The translations under genes and the position numbers were made by a program. Below, one piece after another: positions 8,376-17,048 of a stretch of 64,000 nucleotides of DNA (position 1 is the stretch's first letter; every line of letters begins with the position of its first letter). This DNA is from Mycolicibacterium nivoides. GTDB taxonomy: Bacteria > Actinomycetota > Actinomycetes > Mycobacteriales > Mycobacteriaceae. The notes beneath the pieces were generated by a model that worked only from the letters and a program-made list of their open reading frames with translations, did not search any database and was not told the origin of the DNA. The stretch is taken from positions 1,943,138 through 2,007,137 of the forward strand of contig NZ_CP034072.1 of the NCBI RefSeq assembly GCF_003855255.1. The letters run 5' to 3'.

Positions 8376-9022
8376 GCACTCGAACCAAGCCGGTCGACCG
8401 GCGTCAGCTCATCGTCGACACGGCCCGAAAACTATTCGCGACAAGGCCGTACGACCAGGTCACCACCGCGCAGGTCGCCAAGGACGCCGGCGTGGCCTAC
8501 GGATTGATCGCACACCACTTCGTCAACAAGCGTGGCCTGTACCTGGCGGTGATGAACGAGATCGCGGCGCAGATCGCCGCTGCGCAGACGGCCCCGGCAC
8601 CCCCGGATGCGCCGCTGGCCGACCAATTACGATATGCGCTGCGCGGCCACATCACCCACATCGATTCGCACTCCGACAGTTTTGTCGCGTTACTGCGCGG
8701 CACGCTCGGGGCCGATGCTGAACACCAGGCGGCGATCGAGCATCTCCGTTGGCTGGGCGCCCAACGAATTCTGTTGGCACTGGGTGTCGTCGATCCCATC
8801 GCGCCCACCCTGCGCACCGCCATGCACGGATGGATCGGCTTGCTCGACGAGATGATGATCGACCGCATCACCCATCGCGATGTAGACGTCGATGCCCTGG
8901 TCGAACTCGCCTCCGCGGCGTTGGCCACAGCCTTACGCACCGCGGCCACTCTCGACACAACGATCAACTACGCGCCCGAGGCAGTAGAGGCGCTGGAGTC
9001 CATCGCGATCGCAGCGAGGTGA
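8372..9022 (+). CDS. TetR family transcriptional regulator
   Basis: 216 residues. The N-terminal DNA-binding domain is typical: RRQLIVDTARKLFATRPY, then the helix-turn-helix VTTAQVAKDAGVAYGLIAHHF at about residues 27-47. The C-terminal ligand-binding domain is all-helical and not assignable to a named subgroup. The ATG lies inside the stop of the upstream SDR (ATGA), so the two are coupled. The likely target is the 17-bp palindrome at 7485 in front of this operon, which would place both the SDR and the regulator under autorepression relieved by the SDR substrate or a relative; that is inference. Confidence 0.85.
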   Translation: MSTRTKPVDRRQLIVDTARKLFATRPYDQVTTAQVAKDAGVAYGLIAHHFVNKRGLYLAVMNEIAAQIAAAQTAPAPPDAPLADQLRYALRGHITHIDSHSDSFVALLRGTLGADAEHQAAIEHLRWLGAQRILLALGVVDPIAPTLRTAMHGWIGLLDEMMIDRITHRDVDVDALVELASAALATALRTAATLDTTINYAPEAVEALESIAIAAR

Positions 9023-9263
9023 TTTAGCCTGGGCGACAGGCGGTTTTTGGTTGTCTGCGCGCTTCCGGCCGAGAGTTTGTGTGTCGCCCCGGTCTGCAGG
9101 ATCTGATGCTCAGGATCCTATCCGGCATCCCCCAACCACACCTCGAACGGGCTGGTTGAACTACCCGTCGACATCACGCCTACTTCGCTACTCAAAAAGA
9201 CTGATGCAATACTTGCCGTGATTCGGGCAACAAGTTTCGGTTGGTCGCGGTGCATTCGGGGGC
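9023..9263. other. Intergenic region with one inverted repeat
   Basis: No credible gene. Arms GGGCGACA (9031-9038) and TGTCGCCC (9082-9089) form an 8-bp stem with a 43-base loop just after the TetR stop; this could act as a weak terminator between the convergent genes. The rest is less GC-rich than the flanking genes and shows no motif I recognise. Confidence 0.4.
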
Positions 9264-10058
9264 TCAGACTGCCACGAACCGACGCTGGCCACCCGCCTTG
9301 ATCACGCGCCCGAACCGCATGCCGGGGAAGTGCGCGGCGACAAGGAAATCACCTGTGTCGGCCGCCTCGTCGGCGATTCGGTTCCGTGCGGCTGACGCCG
9401 CTGACGGGTCGAGATCCCAGATCACCTGCCAGTCCCTCTCGCTGAACTGGACGACAGAGTGCGCGATGTCGCCGAGAAGCAGCGCCCGCTCGCCCCGTGA
9501 CGACACTACGTACATCACCGAACCGGGTGTGTGTCCAGGCGTATGGATTGCGTCGATCCCGGGTGCCACGGTGAAATCGGTATCGAACAACTCCAGTTGC
9601 GATTCAATCGGGGTGAGCTTCTCGATAGCGGCGTCGGTCGCATCCGGACCGGTTACGAAATACTCCCAGTCGGCACGATGTACTCTGAAAGTCGCTCTGG
9701 GGAAAACGATCTCACCCCGATGACTCGCCCAGCCGACATGATCAAAGTGTAGATGAGTGAAGACGACGTCGGTGACATCGTCCGGCGCTATTCCGCGATC
9801 ATGCAGACTGTCCAGCAGTCCGCCGCCGACATACTTCCCGTCGTCGTACGCACCTACCCCTGCGTCGACAAGGACCACCTGATCGCCGGTCGTGATACAG
9901 AACCCACCCAATGGAAGCTCCAGGGTCCCATCTGACCCGACTTCATCAGGGTGACACGCCCATGCATCAGCGACGTCCGGGCGACTGAGGATCTCGGCCG
10001 CGACTTCGACCCCGATGCCGTCGTGAACGGGCAGAATCCTGAGTTCACCGATTTTCAC
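9264..10058 (-). CDS. Metallo-beta-lactamase-fold hydrolase, N-acyl homoserine lactonase-like
   Basis: 264 residues. The motif THLHFDHVG gives metal ligands His102, His104, Asp106 and His107; HTPGHTPGS follows near 175 and GDIAHS near 196, with a final His in AHFPG near 245. This order matches the AttM/AiiA lactonase-type branch of the beta-lactamase fold, whose members open lactone rings; many relatives are uncharacterised hydrolases. No signal peptide, so cytosolic. It stands alone between convergent (8372) and divergent (10570) neighbours. Family assignment is firm, quorum-quenching activity is speculative. Confidence 0.75.
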   Translation of the reverse strand: MKIGELRILPVHDGIGVEVAAEILSRPDVADAWACHPDEVGSDGTLELPLGGFCITTGDQVVLVDAGVGAYDDGKYVGGGLLDSLHDRGIAPDDVTDVVFTHLHFDHVGWASHRGEIVFPRATFRVHRADWEYFVTGPDATDAAIEKLTPIESQLELFDTDFTVAPGIDAIHTPGHTPGSVMYVVSSRGERALLLGDIAHSVVQFSERDWQVIWDLDPSAASAARNRIADEAADTGDFLVAAHFPGMRFGRVIKAGGQRRFVAV

Positions 10059-10569
10059 CTATGGCCCCGCTTGCTTGCCGGGCTGGGACGCTCAGATCCC
10101 GCCGACGGCTGAATACCGAGATTCGGTGAACGGTCCGACGTAGCCACTGTCGCGTTGCGCGAAGAGGTCACCGCCGTTGGGGTCGAATTGCTTTCGTGGA
10201 CGACTGGCACGCCTCCACGAACCTGGTTGGTGCGCGCCTTATTCCTCCCGCCGGAGTCAGAGATGTCCCTTCGTGTTCTTTCAGCCCGGACATGTTGCTC
10301 CACAGCACAACCCCGTTTCCGCGAAAGCCGGTGGACCTGTGGTCGGGTGTTCTCCGCACAGCCACGTATCACCGCAACGGTGGTGGATTGCGATTGTCAC
10401 ACCCGGACTCGAACGCGGCCCGCCGACAGCTTCGCGCGACGGGGTCCGAAGCTGGCCGGGTAACGTTGCTCAGCAAACCATGATCCACTACCCTTCCACC
10501 TGTTAGCAAACAAACCAAGCCGCTCGTGCGGCTTGGAGGAGACTTGAGTTCGAGATTCGGGGACAAAGC
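10059..10569. other. Long intergenic region, no convincing gene
   Basis: About 510 bp between divergent genes. Short frames on both strands have no family-like sequence, no good start signal and no codon bias matching the neighbours. The only clear structure is the hairpin at 10515-10536 immediately before a strong Shine-Dalgarno sequence. The region must carry promoters for both flanking genes, but no reliable -10/-35 pair could be chosen. Confidence 0.5.
10515..10536 (+). other. 9-bp perfect hairpin abutting a Shine-Dalgarno sequence
   Basis: CCAAGCCGC and GCGGCTTGG flank a TCGT loop. Its 3' arm runs straight into GGAGGAG (10535-10541). That strong ribosome-binding sequence lies about 28 bases upstream of the lipoprotein ATG, but next to a TTG (10544) opening a nine-codon frame that ends in the overlap ATGA at 10570. 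The arrangement could be a leader with translational coupling, or a terminator/attenuator. Confidence 0.5.
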
Positions 10570-11235
10570 ATGAAAACTCGTACGACCTGGGTAGTGTCCG
10601 CTGTTCTGGCTTGTATCACGCCGATCGCCGCCGCGTGCGGCAGCGAGGCCGCCAGCAACGAGCAATCGATCCCCGCAGCGTCAACTCCGCAACAAGCAGC
10701 CCTGCCACCCAGTACAGCAACCGTGTCTGCGCCGGAAACCGATGAGCAGCAAATACGTGGACTGTATGCGCAAATGAGCTCGGTCTTTGGATCCTGGGAT
10801 GGGCAACAAGCCGCGAATCTGACATGTGCGAAGTTTCGCGAGAAGGCGCTGCACGTTTTCGACAACGCTGCGCCCCCGATCAGTGCATTCGGGTCGCCAG
10901 AACAGCTCAAGGCCACCGGTGTCGATCAGCTCACAGTCAATCTCGCCCCGAAGTTCAGTCCCGCTTCCGAACCCGCAGTCCGCCAGGTCGCCCAGGCCCT
11001 CGTTGCCAATGACACCAATGCCTACTCCGCCGCGATGCGGCAGGTAATGAAGGAAGGCAGCTCGATCACCGTCGATAAGGTCGACAACATCGTCATCAAC
11101 GGTGACACAGCCACTGCGGACTCCACCACCACACGCAAAGCGTTCACCCAACCTGCCCAGACCCAGATCTCTCACGACCAACTCGTTCGCGAAAACGGTC
11201 AGTGGAAGGACTGCTCCCCACCTGAAAGCCAGTAG
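10570..11235 (+). CDS. Putative lipoprotein of unknown function
   Basis: 221 residues. Lipoprotein signal peptide with lipobox IAAAC (Cys23), then a low-complexity Ser/Thr/Pro/Ala linker to about residue 58. The mature domain has an NTF2/DUF4878-like feel: an N-terminal helix (DEQQIRGLYAQMSSVFGSWD), a central alpha/beta stretch and a final strand pair (NIVINGDTATADSTTTR... then ENGQWKDCSP), but without catalytic residues. Such domains are common in mycobacterial surface lipoproteins. A GGGGA sequence six bases before the ATG is a modest ribosome-binding site. Function unknown; the DUF4878-like call is tentative. Confidence 0.65.
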   Translation: MKTRTTWVVSAVLACITPIAAACGSEAASNEQSIPAASTPQQAALPPSTATVSAPETDEQQIRGLYAQMSSVFGSWDGQQAANLTCAKFREKALHVFDNAAPPISAFGSPEQLKATGVDQLTVNLAPKFSPASEPAVRQVAQALVANDTNAYSAAMRQVMKEGSSITVDKVDNIVINGDTATADSTTTRKAFTQPAQTQISHDQLVRENGQWKDCSPPESQ

Positions 11236-11318
11236 CGTGGAGCGCAACTCACGGGTCGATGGCCTGTTCGCTCAGTATCGGTTGCCCGAGCTCGAGGTGG
11301 TTGTAAGGCGCGATCGAT

Positions 11319-11366
11319 GCCCCTGTATCCATCACTAGGTACGGCAGGGGCCACCCGTCACGGGTG
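11319..11366. terminator. Two adjacent hairpins between convergent genes
   Basis: GCCCCTG (11319-11325) pairs with CAGGGGC (11345-11351), followed directly by CACCCG-TCA-CGGGTG (11352-11366). There is no T-run. The position between the lipoprotein and the convergent Hsp70-like gene suggests bidirectional termination. Confidence 0.5.
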
Positions 11367-11491
11367 ATCGGTTGTCAACAGCCGGTCCTGCAGCCAAAGA
11401 CGAAGCGAGACAAGCTGATCGAGGGCTGTGGAGCTCACCGTGCAACGGCAGCACCGAGTCGGCTCCCCGGTGACCATCGAAACTGAAAGCG

Positions 11492-13279
11492 TCAACCCCC
11501 GGTGTGACCGCCACCAGGCGCCGGAACCCACGGCAGGCCTGGGATCGTCGGGTACGGGGCGGCGGGGCTCCACGGCGCCTGAGTGGTCGTCGGCGCCTGA
11601 GTGGTCGTCGCCGGAGCTTCGGTCGTCGTGGTCGGCGTCGGCGTCTCGGCAGGCGGCGGGTTCTCGGTCACCGGCGGAGCCGCTGGGGCCGGTTGCTCCA
11701 CGGTCTGCGTCACGGTGTGCGGGGCCGGAGCCTCATGCGTGACGGTCTGCGGTGCGTCGACGGTCGCGGGTTCGTCGACCGGCGCGGCAGGTGCGCTCTC
11801 GTCCGGGGCCGCGGTCGTCGACGGGACCGCCTTGGTGTTGGACGCCGGACGGGTGGGCTCATCGCTGCCGGTGATGGTGATCAACACCGCCACGACGGCC
11901 ACCAGTACCGCCGCGGCTCCGGCACCCAGGATCACCGGGGGCCGGCGGTACCAGGGCAGCGCCGCGATCTCGTCGCGTTCGGTCAGCTCACGCTCGCCGA
12001 ACTCGAGCTGGGGACGCGCCGTGGTGCGCCCGCCCGCTGGTTCGAATCCGGTGTCGAAGTCGGTGCCGTAATCGTCGCCGTACCCCTCGGGGCTGTAGTC
12101 ATCGACCGGTGCGACATCGGGAACGTTCTGGGCATCGGACCAGGCCAGCGCCTGAGGCGCGGCCGGAGGCTCGGGCGCCACCAACGCCGCCGCAGCGGTC
12201 GGCGGGGGCCCGGCTGAGGCAGGCGCCATCGCGGTCATGCCGTCATCGGTGGTGCCGCGGACCGCGATCAGGCCACCGCCGATGGCCGGGGTGAGCTCTG
12301 GCTGCGGCGCGGTGATCACCGGCACGCGCAGGTGCTCGGACAGCGATGTGGTGATCGCCGGGATCCTGGCCCCGCCGCCGGTGGTGGCCACCGCCACGAG
12401 CTCACCGGGGCGCAGGCCGGCACGTTCCACCGCACCGTGCAGCACCGACACAAATTCGCGCAGCGGTTCGGCGATCACGTCGTCGAGTTCGTTGCGGTTC
12501 AGCCGGACATCGCTGCGATGCCCGGGCAATTCGGCGACCAGGGCCGTGACGGACTCGGTGGACAGGCGCTCCTTGGCGCGCCGGCACTCAGCGCGCAGGC
12601 GGCCCAGGGAACCGATGGCCGAGGTGCTGGCCAGGTCGATCGTTCCGGCCGCGGACAGGTCGTTGACCACATGGGTGAGCAGCCCCTGGTCCATCAGGTC
12701 ACCGGACAGGTCGGGGTGCCGCATCGTCGGCGCGATCGGCTGATACCCGTTGTCCGCGTCGGCGAGGGTGATGCTGGTGCCGCTGCCCCCGAAGTCGCAC
12801 ACGGCGATCACACCGCGCGTGGGCACCCCGGGGTTGTCCTGCAGCGCAACCAGCGCTGCCTTCGCGTCGGGCACCAGGACCGGATCACCGAAGCCGCCGA
12901 CGGCGGCCAGTTCGGCGCGCAACGCCTCGACCTGGTTGGGCCGCCAATGCGCGGGATGGGTGACGGCGATCGGATCAACCGGCGGGCGTCCCCCGGTCAG
13001 CGTGCGCAGCAGCGCCGCCAGGGCGTCGGCCAGAACGGTCTCGCCCCGGTGCGACGAGCCGTCAGGGGCCAGCATCCCGACGGGGTCCCCCACCCGCTCG
13101 ACGAAGTCGGTGAGGATCAGACCGCGCTCGTTCAGGTTCGGGTTCTCGCTGGGTACACCCACTTCGGCGGGCCGGTGCGGGAAGAGCGTCAGCACCGGCG
13201 ACCGTGTCAACGCGGTGCGGCCCACCACTACCGCTGTGAGGTTCGTCGATCCAATCGACAACCCGATCCCGTCAGCCAT
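11492..13279 (-). CDS. Hsp70-like ATPase-domain membrane protein with proline-rich tail, Rv2264c-like
   Basis: 595 residues from the ATG at 13279. The N-terminal 340 or so residues are an actin/Hsp70-type ATPase domain: phosphate loop GIGLSIGSTNLTA at the start, the second phosphate motif AVCDFGGSGTSI near 150, and the adenosine motif TTGGGARIPAI near 295. An acidic linker follows, then one transmembrane helix (VILGAGAAAVLVAVVAVLITI, about 455-475) and an extracytoplasmic Pro/Thr/Ala-rich tail with TTTTEAPATTTQ-like repeats. There is no substrate-binding domain, so it is not a normal chaperone. This matches Rv2264c, which in M. tuberculosis also lies near the mscR locus. The tail could contact the cell wall; the role is unknown. 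Confidence 0.72.
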   Translation of the reverse strand: MADGIGLSIGSTNLTAVVVGRTALTRSPVLTLFPHRPAEVGVPSENPNLNERGLILTDFVERVGDPVGMLAPDGSSHRGETVLADALAALLRTLTGGRPPVDPIAVTHPAHWRPNQVEALRAELAAVGGFGDPVLVPDAKAALVALQDNPGVPTRGVIAVCDFGGSGTSITLADADNGYQPIAPTMRHPDLSGDLMDQGLLTHVVNDLSAAGTIDLASTSAIGSLGRLRAECRRAKERLSTESVTALVAELPGHRSDVRLNRNELDDVIAEPLREFVSVLHGAVERAGLRPGELVAVATTGGGARIPAITTSLSEHLRVPVITAPQPELTPAIGGGLIAVRGTTDDGMTAMAPASAGPPPTAAAALVAPEPPAAPQALAWSDAQNVPDVAPVDDYSPEGYGDDYGTDFDTGFEPAGGRTTARPQLEFGERELTERDEIAALPWYRRPPVILGAGAAAVLVAVVAVLITITGSDEPTRPASNTKAVPSTTAAPDESAPAAPVDEPATVDAPQTVTHEAPAPHTVTQTVEQPAPAAPPVTENPPPAETPTPTTTTEAPATTTQAPTTTQAPWSPAAPYPTIPGLPWVPAPGGGHTGG

Positions 13280-13342
13280 GTCACCCCGTTTCGAGAAGAA
13301 CCCTATCCGGTAGTCCATCTCGATTGACGGGGCTGGCGTTAC

Positions 13343-14416
13343 CTAGCGAATGGTGCCGAAACCTGGAATCAGAGGTAGATCGAGTGCCGTCACCCATCCT
13401 GGCGAATGTTCGTTGACCGCGGGCACGGCGTTGAGCGCGCGCAATCCGGTGGCCAGGCAGCCCGCGGCGGCCGCATCGCGACCGGAACCGTCGGTGAACC
13501 GGAACGCGGTCTCCTGAGAGATGCTCGGGGTGCCCTCGATGTCGACGCGGTACACGTCGTTGTCGTTTCCGGACGGCCAGTCCGGCGCGGCGTCCAGACC
13601 AATCCGGTTGACGTGCTCGAGCTGGATCCGGGTCTCGCCGCGGTACACGCCGTTGATCGTGAAGCGGACGGCGGCGACGTTGCCGGCCGGGATGATGCCC
13701 TTGGCCGATTTGCGTTCGTCGGGGGTGATCCACTTGTCCCACGTGGTGGTGATCTCGTCGAGCTCGATGCCCGCCGCGTGGGCGATCATCGGAACCGTTG
13801 CACCCCAGGCGAAGATGAGAATGTCCGGAGTTTCGAGCAGGGCACGGTGCTCGGGCGGTTTACCGATACCCATCTCGAATTCGTAGTCGCCGGTGTAGTT
13901 GGTGTAGTCCAGCAGTTCCGAGGCCCGCACGCGGCGCACCTCCGCGCACAGGCCCATCAAGGTCATCGGGAACAGGTCGTTGGCGAAGCCCGGGTCGATT
14001 CCGGTGGTGAAACACGACGTCCCTCCCGCCTCGCAGGCCTCGGTGATCGGATCGATCCAGGCCGGCGGGTTGAGGTGCATCTTGGGCCAGACCCACGGCG
14101 TCATCGCGGTAGAGCAGACATCGATACCGGCCCGTAGGAAACGGGTGATCACGTCGATGTTGACGTCGGCGTGGGCGGCCGTCGGCCCGTAGTGCACCAA
14201 GGCGTCGGGCTTCAGCGCGATGAGCGCCTCGATGTCGTCGGTGGCCCGGACACCGACGGCGGCACCGAGGCCGCAGATCTCGCCGACGTCGCGGCCGACC
14301 TTCTCCGGATTGCTGACCCCCACCCCGACGAGTTCGAACAACGGATGCTTGATGATCTCGGCGATCACCATCTGTCCGACGAAACCGGTACCCCAAACCA
14401 CTACGCGCTTGACCAT
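13343..14416 (-). CDS. DapB-like NAD(P)H-dependent dehydrogenase (2,4-diaminopentanoate dehydrogenase family)
   Basis: 357 residues. An N-terminal Rossmann motif (VVVWGTGFVGQMVI, residues 4-17) is followed by the TDDIEALIALKPDALVHY region typical of dihydrodipicolinate-reductase-like proteins, and a C-terminal DAP_DH-type domain. The ATG at 14416 is chosen because homology-like sequence begins there. Most mycobacteria carry many paralogs of this group with unassigned substrates; they are sometimes named NAD(P)H-dependent amine dehydrogenases. A paralog of the same length lies at 56458, also next to an SDR gene. Divergent from the FabG-like gene at 14542. Confidence 0.72.
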   Translation of the reverse strand: MVKRVVVWGTGFVGQMVIAEIIKHPLFELVGVGVSNPEKVGRDVGEICGLGAAVGVRATDDIEALIALKPDALVHYGPTAAHADVNIDVITRFLRAGIDVCSTAMTPWVWPKMHLNPPAWIDPITEACEAGGTSCFTTGIDPGFANDLFPMTLMGLCAEVRRVRASELLDYTNYTGDYEFEMGIGKPPEHRALLETPDILIFAWGATVPMIAHAAGIELDEITTTWDKWITPDERKSAKGIIPAGNVAAVRFTINGVYRGETRIQLEHVNRIGLDAAPDWPSGNDNDVYRVDIEGTPSISQETAFRFTDGSGRDAAAAGCLATGLRALNAVPAVNEHSPGWVTALDLPLIPGFGTIR

Positions 14417-14541
14417 CCGAACACCTTGGCACAGAGTGAGGCCGGTCACACCGGGAATCTCCGCTCGAACACGGCCCTTTACCAAGCGTGGCCCGCGGTC
14501 GATCAGACCGGAAAAGCCTTGAATGCGTGGAAGGAAACCAA

Positions 14542-15288
14542 ATGACATCTGCAACCCTGGCCGGGCGGCGCGCACTGGTGACCGGAGGATCGCGCGGTAT
14601 CGGCGCGGGCATCGTTCGACGGTTGGCGGCCGACGGCGCCGCGGTGGCGTTCACATACGGGTCCTCTGCCGCTGAGGCTGACAAGCTGGTCGCGGAACTG
14701 ACTGCCGATGGGGCGAAGGCGGTGGCGATCCAGGCCGACAGCGCCGACCCGGTGCAAGTAGCCAACGCCGTCGAGCAGGCGGTGTCCGCCCTCGGCGGCT
14801 TGGACGTGTTGGTCAACAACGCCGGAACCGCCTACCTGGCACCGATCGACGAATTCCCGCAGGAGGAGTTCGATCGCGTGGTCGCGATCAACATCGGTGG
14901 GGTGTACTCGGCGATCCGCGCTGCGGTGAGCCACCTCGGTGATGGATCACGGATCATCAACATCGGCAGCATCAACGCCGACCGAGTTCCGACCGGTGGA
15001 ACCGCGGTCTACGCGATGACCAAGGGGGCAGTCTCTTCCCTGACTCGCGGCCTGGCCCGCGAACTGGGACCCCGCGGCATCACCGTCAACAACGTGCAAC
15101 CAGGTCCCATCGCCACCGATATGAACCCCGACGAAGGCGAATTCGCCGATGCCGTAAGGCAAACCACTGCCTTGGGCCGTTACGGGCACACCAGCGACAT
15201 CGCCGCCGTGGTGAGCTTCCTGGCTGGCCCGGAGTCGGGGTACGTCACCGGGGCGAACTGGAACGTCGACGGCGGATTCACCGCCTGA
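14542..15288 (+). CDS. 3-oxoacyl-ACP reductase-like SDR (FabG family)
   Basis: 248 residues with all classical SDR signatures: TGGSRGIGAG (residues 14-23), NNAG near 91, Ser in IGSINADR and the catalytic YAMTKGA near 155, ending with the FabG-like GYVTGANWNVDGGF. A good ribosome-binding stretch (AAGGAAA) precedes the ATG at 14542. It is probably an NADP(H) reductase for a keto substrate; the isolated position and the many paralogs make it unlikely to be the fatty-acid-synthesis enzyme. Divergent from the DapB-like gene. Confidence 0.8.
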   Translation: MTSATLAGRRALVTGGSRGIGAGIVRRLAADGAAVAFTYGSSAAEADKLVAELTADGAKAVAIQADSADPVQVANAVEQAVSALGGLDVLVNNAGTAYLAPIDEFPQEEFDRVVAINIGGVYSAIRAAVSHLGDGSRIINIGSINADRVPTGGTAVYAMTKGAVSSLTRGLARELGPRGITVNNVQPGPIATDMNPDEGEFADAVRQTTALGRYGHTSDIAAVVSFLAGPESGYVTGANWNVDGGFTA

Positions 15289-15291
15289 GGG

Positions 15292-16362
15292 TCACAGGTT
15301 GATGCGGTCGGGCCGGCTCTGCGCCTTGGAGGTGTCCTTCAGCCCGGCTTTGAATTGCATTGCCCGGTAGGGCCATCCGGTGTCTGTGCGCCATTGCGAG
15401 ACCACTAGCCCGACGCCACCGGTGATGCCGAAGCGCGAGCCCGGCAAGAGGTAGCCGCCGTAGAGCTGGGCGACCTTGCTGCCGGCGTGGTCCTCGGCCT
15501 CCCACGACGACCCGACGATGGGCGTCTGGATCGGGGTGGTGTACATGTTCGCCACCGGGGAGGACACCACCCGGTAGCCCAATGCGTATGAGGACGCCAG
15601 GAATCCGCCCAGGACCCATCTTCCGGGTCCGGTGCGGCGGAACGTCAGTTCACCCCAATGCTCGTCCGGTGGGGTGATTGGCGTGGCCTGCCGCCCCCAC
15701 TCCCAGCGTCCGTTGGTGAAACCCCAGCTCGCGTATTGCGACCGTCGGCCGATCTGATCGGGACGGACCCGCATCAGGATGATGCCCTTGTCACGCTGAA
15801 ATCCCGTTGCCACCACGTACACCCAGCCGTCGTGCGCATCGAAGTCCCACGACCAGCACTGAGCGTGACCGTCGTGCAGATCGGCCGGGAATTTCGCCTC
15901 TTCACCCAGATGGGTCCAGGTCACCCCGCTGTCGTCGGAGCGCCAGATCTCGGTCCAGATGACCGTGCCGAAGCCATGATTGACGATCGCGTGCAGGTAC
16001 AGCGAGTCGCCCACCCGTAGCAGATCCGACGGGATCACGGTGCTGATGCCGCCGCGCCGCCACCCGGATGCTTCGTCATCGTGGATGTAGTGCCACAGTT
16101 GCCGCGCGTAGTCAGGGTCGGCTCCCCCGGCGGATTCGTAGACGATCTCGTGGTTGGCGTCGCCGGTGCCGATCAGCACCACCGGCGAGCGCCAGTCGCC
16201 CTTACCGACCCGGCTCCCCGAGAACGTGTCGCCGAAGACCGATACCAGCTTGCCGTTCGGGGCGATGATCGACGCGCCGAGGTCGGTGGCGGTGACCCCG
16301 AACCGGTCGGTACGGCCCGGCCCCGTGATGTCGACGACCTTGCCGTCGATCAGCGGCAGCAC
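15292..16362 (-). CDS. DUF4185 protein, candidate endo-D-arabinanase (GH183-like)
   Basis: 356 residues made of repeated Trp-, Gly- and Asp-rich strand motifs (VSVFGDTFSG, WTEIWRSDDSGVTWTHLG, WGELTFRRTGPGRWVLGGFL) that indicate a five- or seven-bladed beta-propeller, the DUF4185 pattern. DUF4185 proteins of mycobacteria have been shown to include endo-D-arabinanases (family GH183) that cut the D-arabinan of arabinogalactan and lipoarabinomannan. No signal peptide is present with this start, unlike many relatives; the start immediately follows the secreted-protein gene at 16381, so an upstream start is blocked. The catalytic assignment is by family only. Confidence 0.65.
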   Translation of the reverse strand: MLPLIDGKVVDITGPGRTDRFGVTATDLGASIIAPNGKLVSVFGDTFSGSRVGKGDWRSPVVLIGTGDANHEIVYESAGGADPDYARQLWHYIHDDEASGWRRGGISTVIPSDLLRVGDSLYLHAIVNHGFGTVIWTEIWRSDDSGVTWTHLGEEAKFPADLHDGHAQCWSWDFDAHDGWVYVVATGFQRDKGIILMRVRPDQIGRRSQYASWGFTNGRWEWGRQATPITPPDEHWGELTFRRTGPGRWVLGGFLASSYALGYRVVSSPVANMYTTPIQTPIVGSSWEAEDHAGSKVAQLYGGYLLPGSRFGITGGVGLVVSQWRTDTGWPYRAMQFKAGLKDTSKAQSRPDRINL

Positions 16363-16380
16363 CCCCCTGCTCCTTCGGGC

Positions 16381-16920
16381 CTAGGTGCACCACCGCAATC
16401 CGCCCGGCTCGCAATCGAGCGGGTACACCTTCACCTGGGTCTTCAGTGGCTCCTTGTAGGCCAGCGTGAACGGGAAAGTGTGGATCGCGGGCGCCACTGT
16501 GCCGCCGCAGGCCTCGTTGTTGGACACGTTGCGGGTACCCCTCAGCGCGATGTCGTCGAACTTGTAGGTCTCGGTGATCGGCGCCCAACTACCGTCGGCG
16601 CACTGGAAACCTTCCTTGACGCTCGTCGAATACGTCCACTGCCCACCGACCAGCCTGGCGTCACCACCGACGCTGACGCGCTGGGTCTCCACATGCAGCC
16701 GGCAGGCCACCGCCAGCTCCAGCGGCTCACGCAAATCCCCGACCGTCGGGACACAGGACGGCCACACGCCCCAGGTGTCGGTCCTGCCATCCTCCTGGGT
16801 GTAGGTGTAGATGCCCAGCATGACGGGGTCAGCCTGCGCCGGGGTGGCAATCCCCAGGCTGAGTCCGATTCCGACCGACGAGAACAGGGCGGCTGCAGAG
16901 GCCATGCGCTTGAACGTCAC
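16381..16920 (-). CDS. Secreted protein of unknown function
   Basis: 179 residues with a clear signal peptide: MTFKRMASAAALF... hydrophobic core, cleavage predicted after AQA (about residue 29) to leave DPVMLGIY. The mature part is beta-rich with six cysteines that could form disulfides, and ends in LRWCT. The pattern resembles small mycobacterial exported proteins without known function. It lies 18 bases upstream of the DUF4185 gene on the same strand, so the two are likely one transcription unit and may act together outside the membrane. Divergent from the peptide-binding lipoprotein. Confidence 0.72.
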   Translation of the reverse strand: MTFKRMASAAALFSSVGIGLSLGIATPAQADPVMLGIYTYTQEDGRTDTWGVWPSCVPTVGDLREPLELAVACRLHVETQRVSVGGDARLVGGQWTYSTSVKEGFQCADGSWAPITETYKFDDIALRGTRNVSNNEACGGTVAPAIHTFPFTLAYKEPLKTQVKVYPLDCEPGGLRWCT

Positions 16921-17048
16921 AATGGGTGAGTATCGCAGTCTTCATCAGCGTCGTCACCGGTATGGGTCGGTATCCCTCAGACCAGCCCCCGTGACGGCCC
17001 CAGCGGGTGAGCGTACGGCGGATCACCCGCGGTGATCCTGGAGTAATC

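Noticed and set aside
10059..10569. Short frames on both strands as genes
   Set aside because: No good ribosome-binding sites, composition unlike neighbours and no recognisable motifs.
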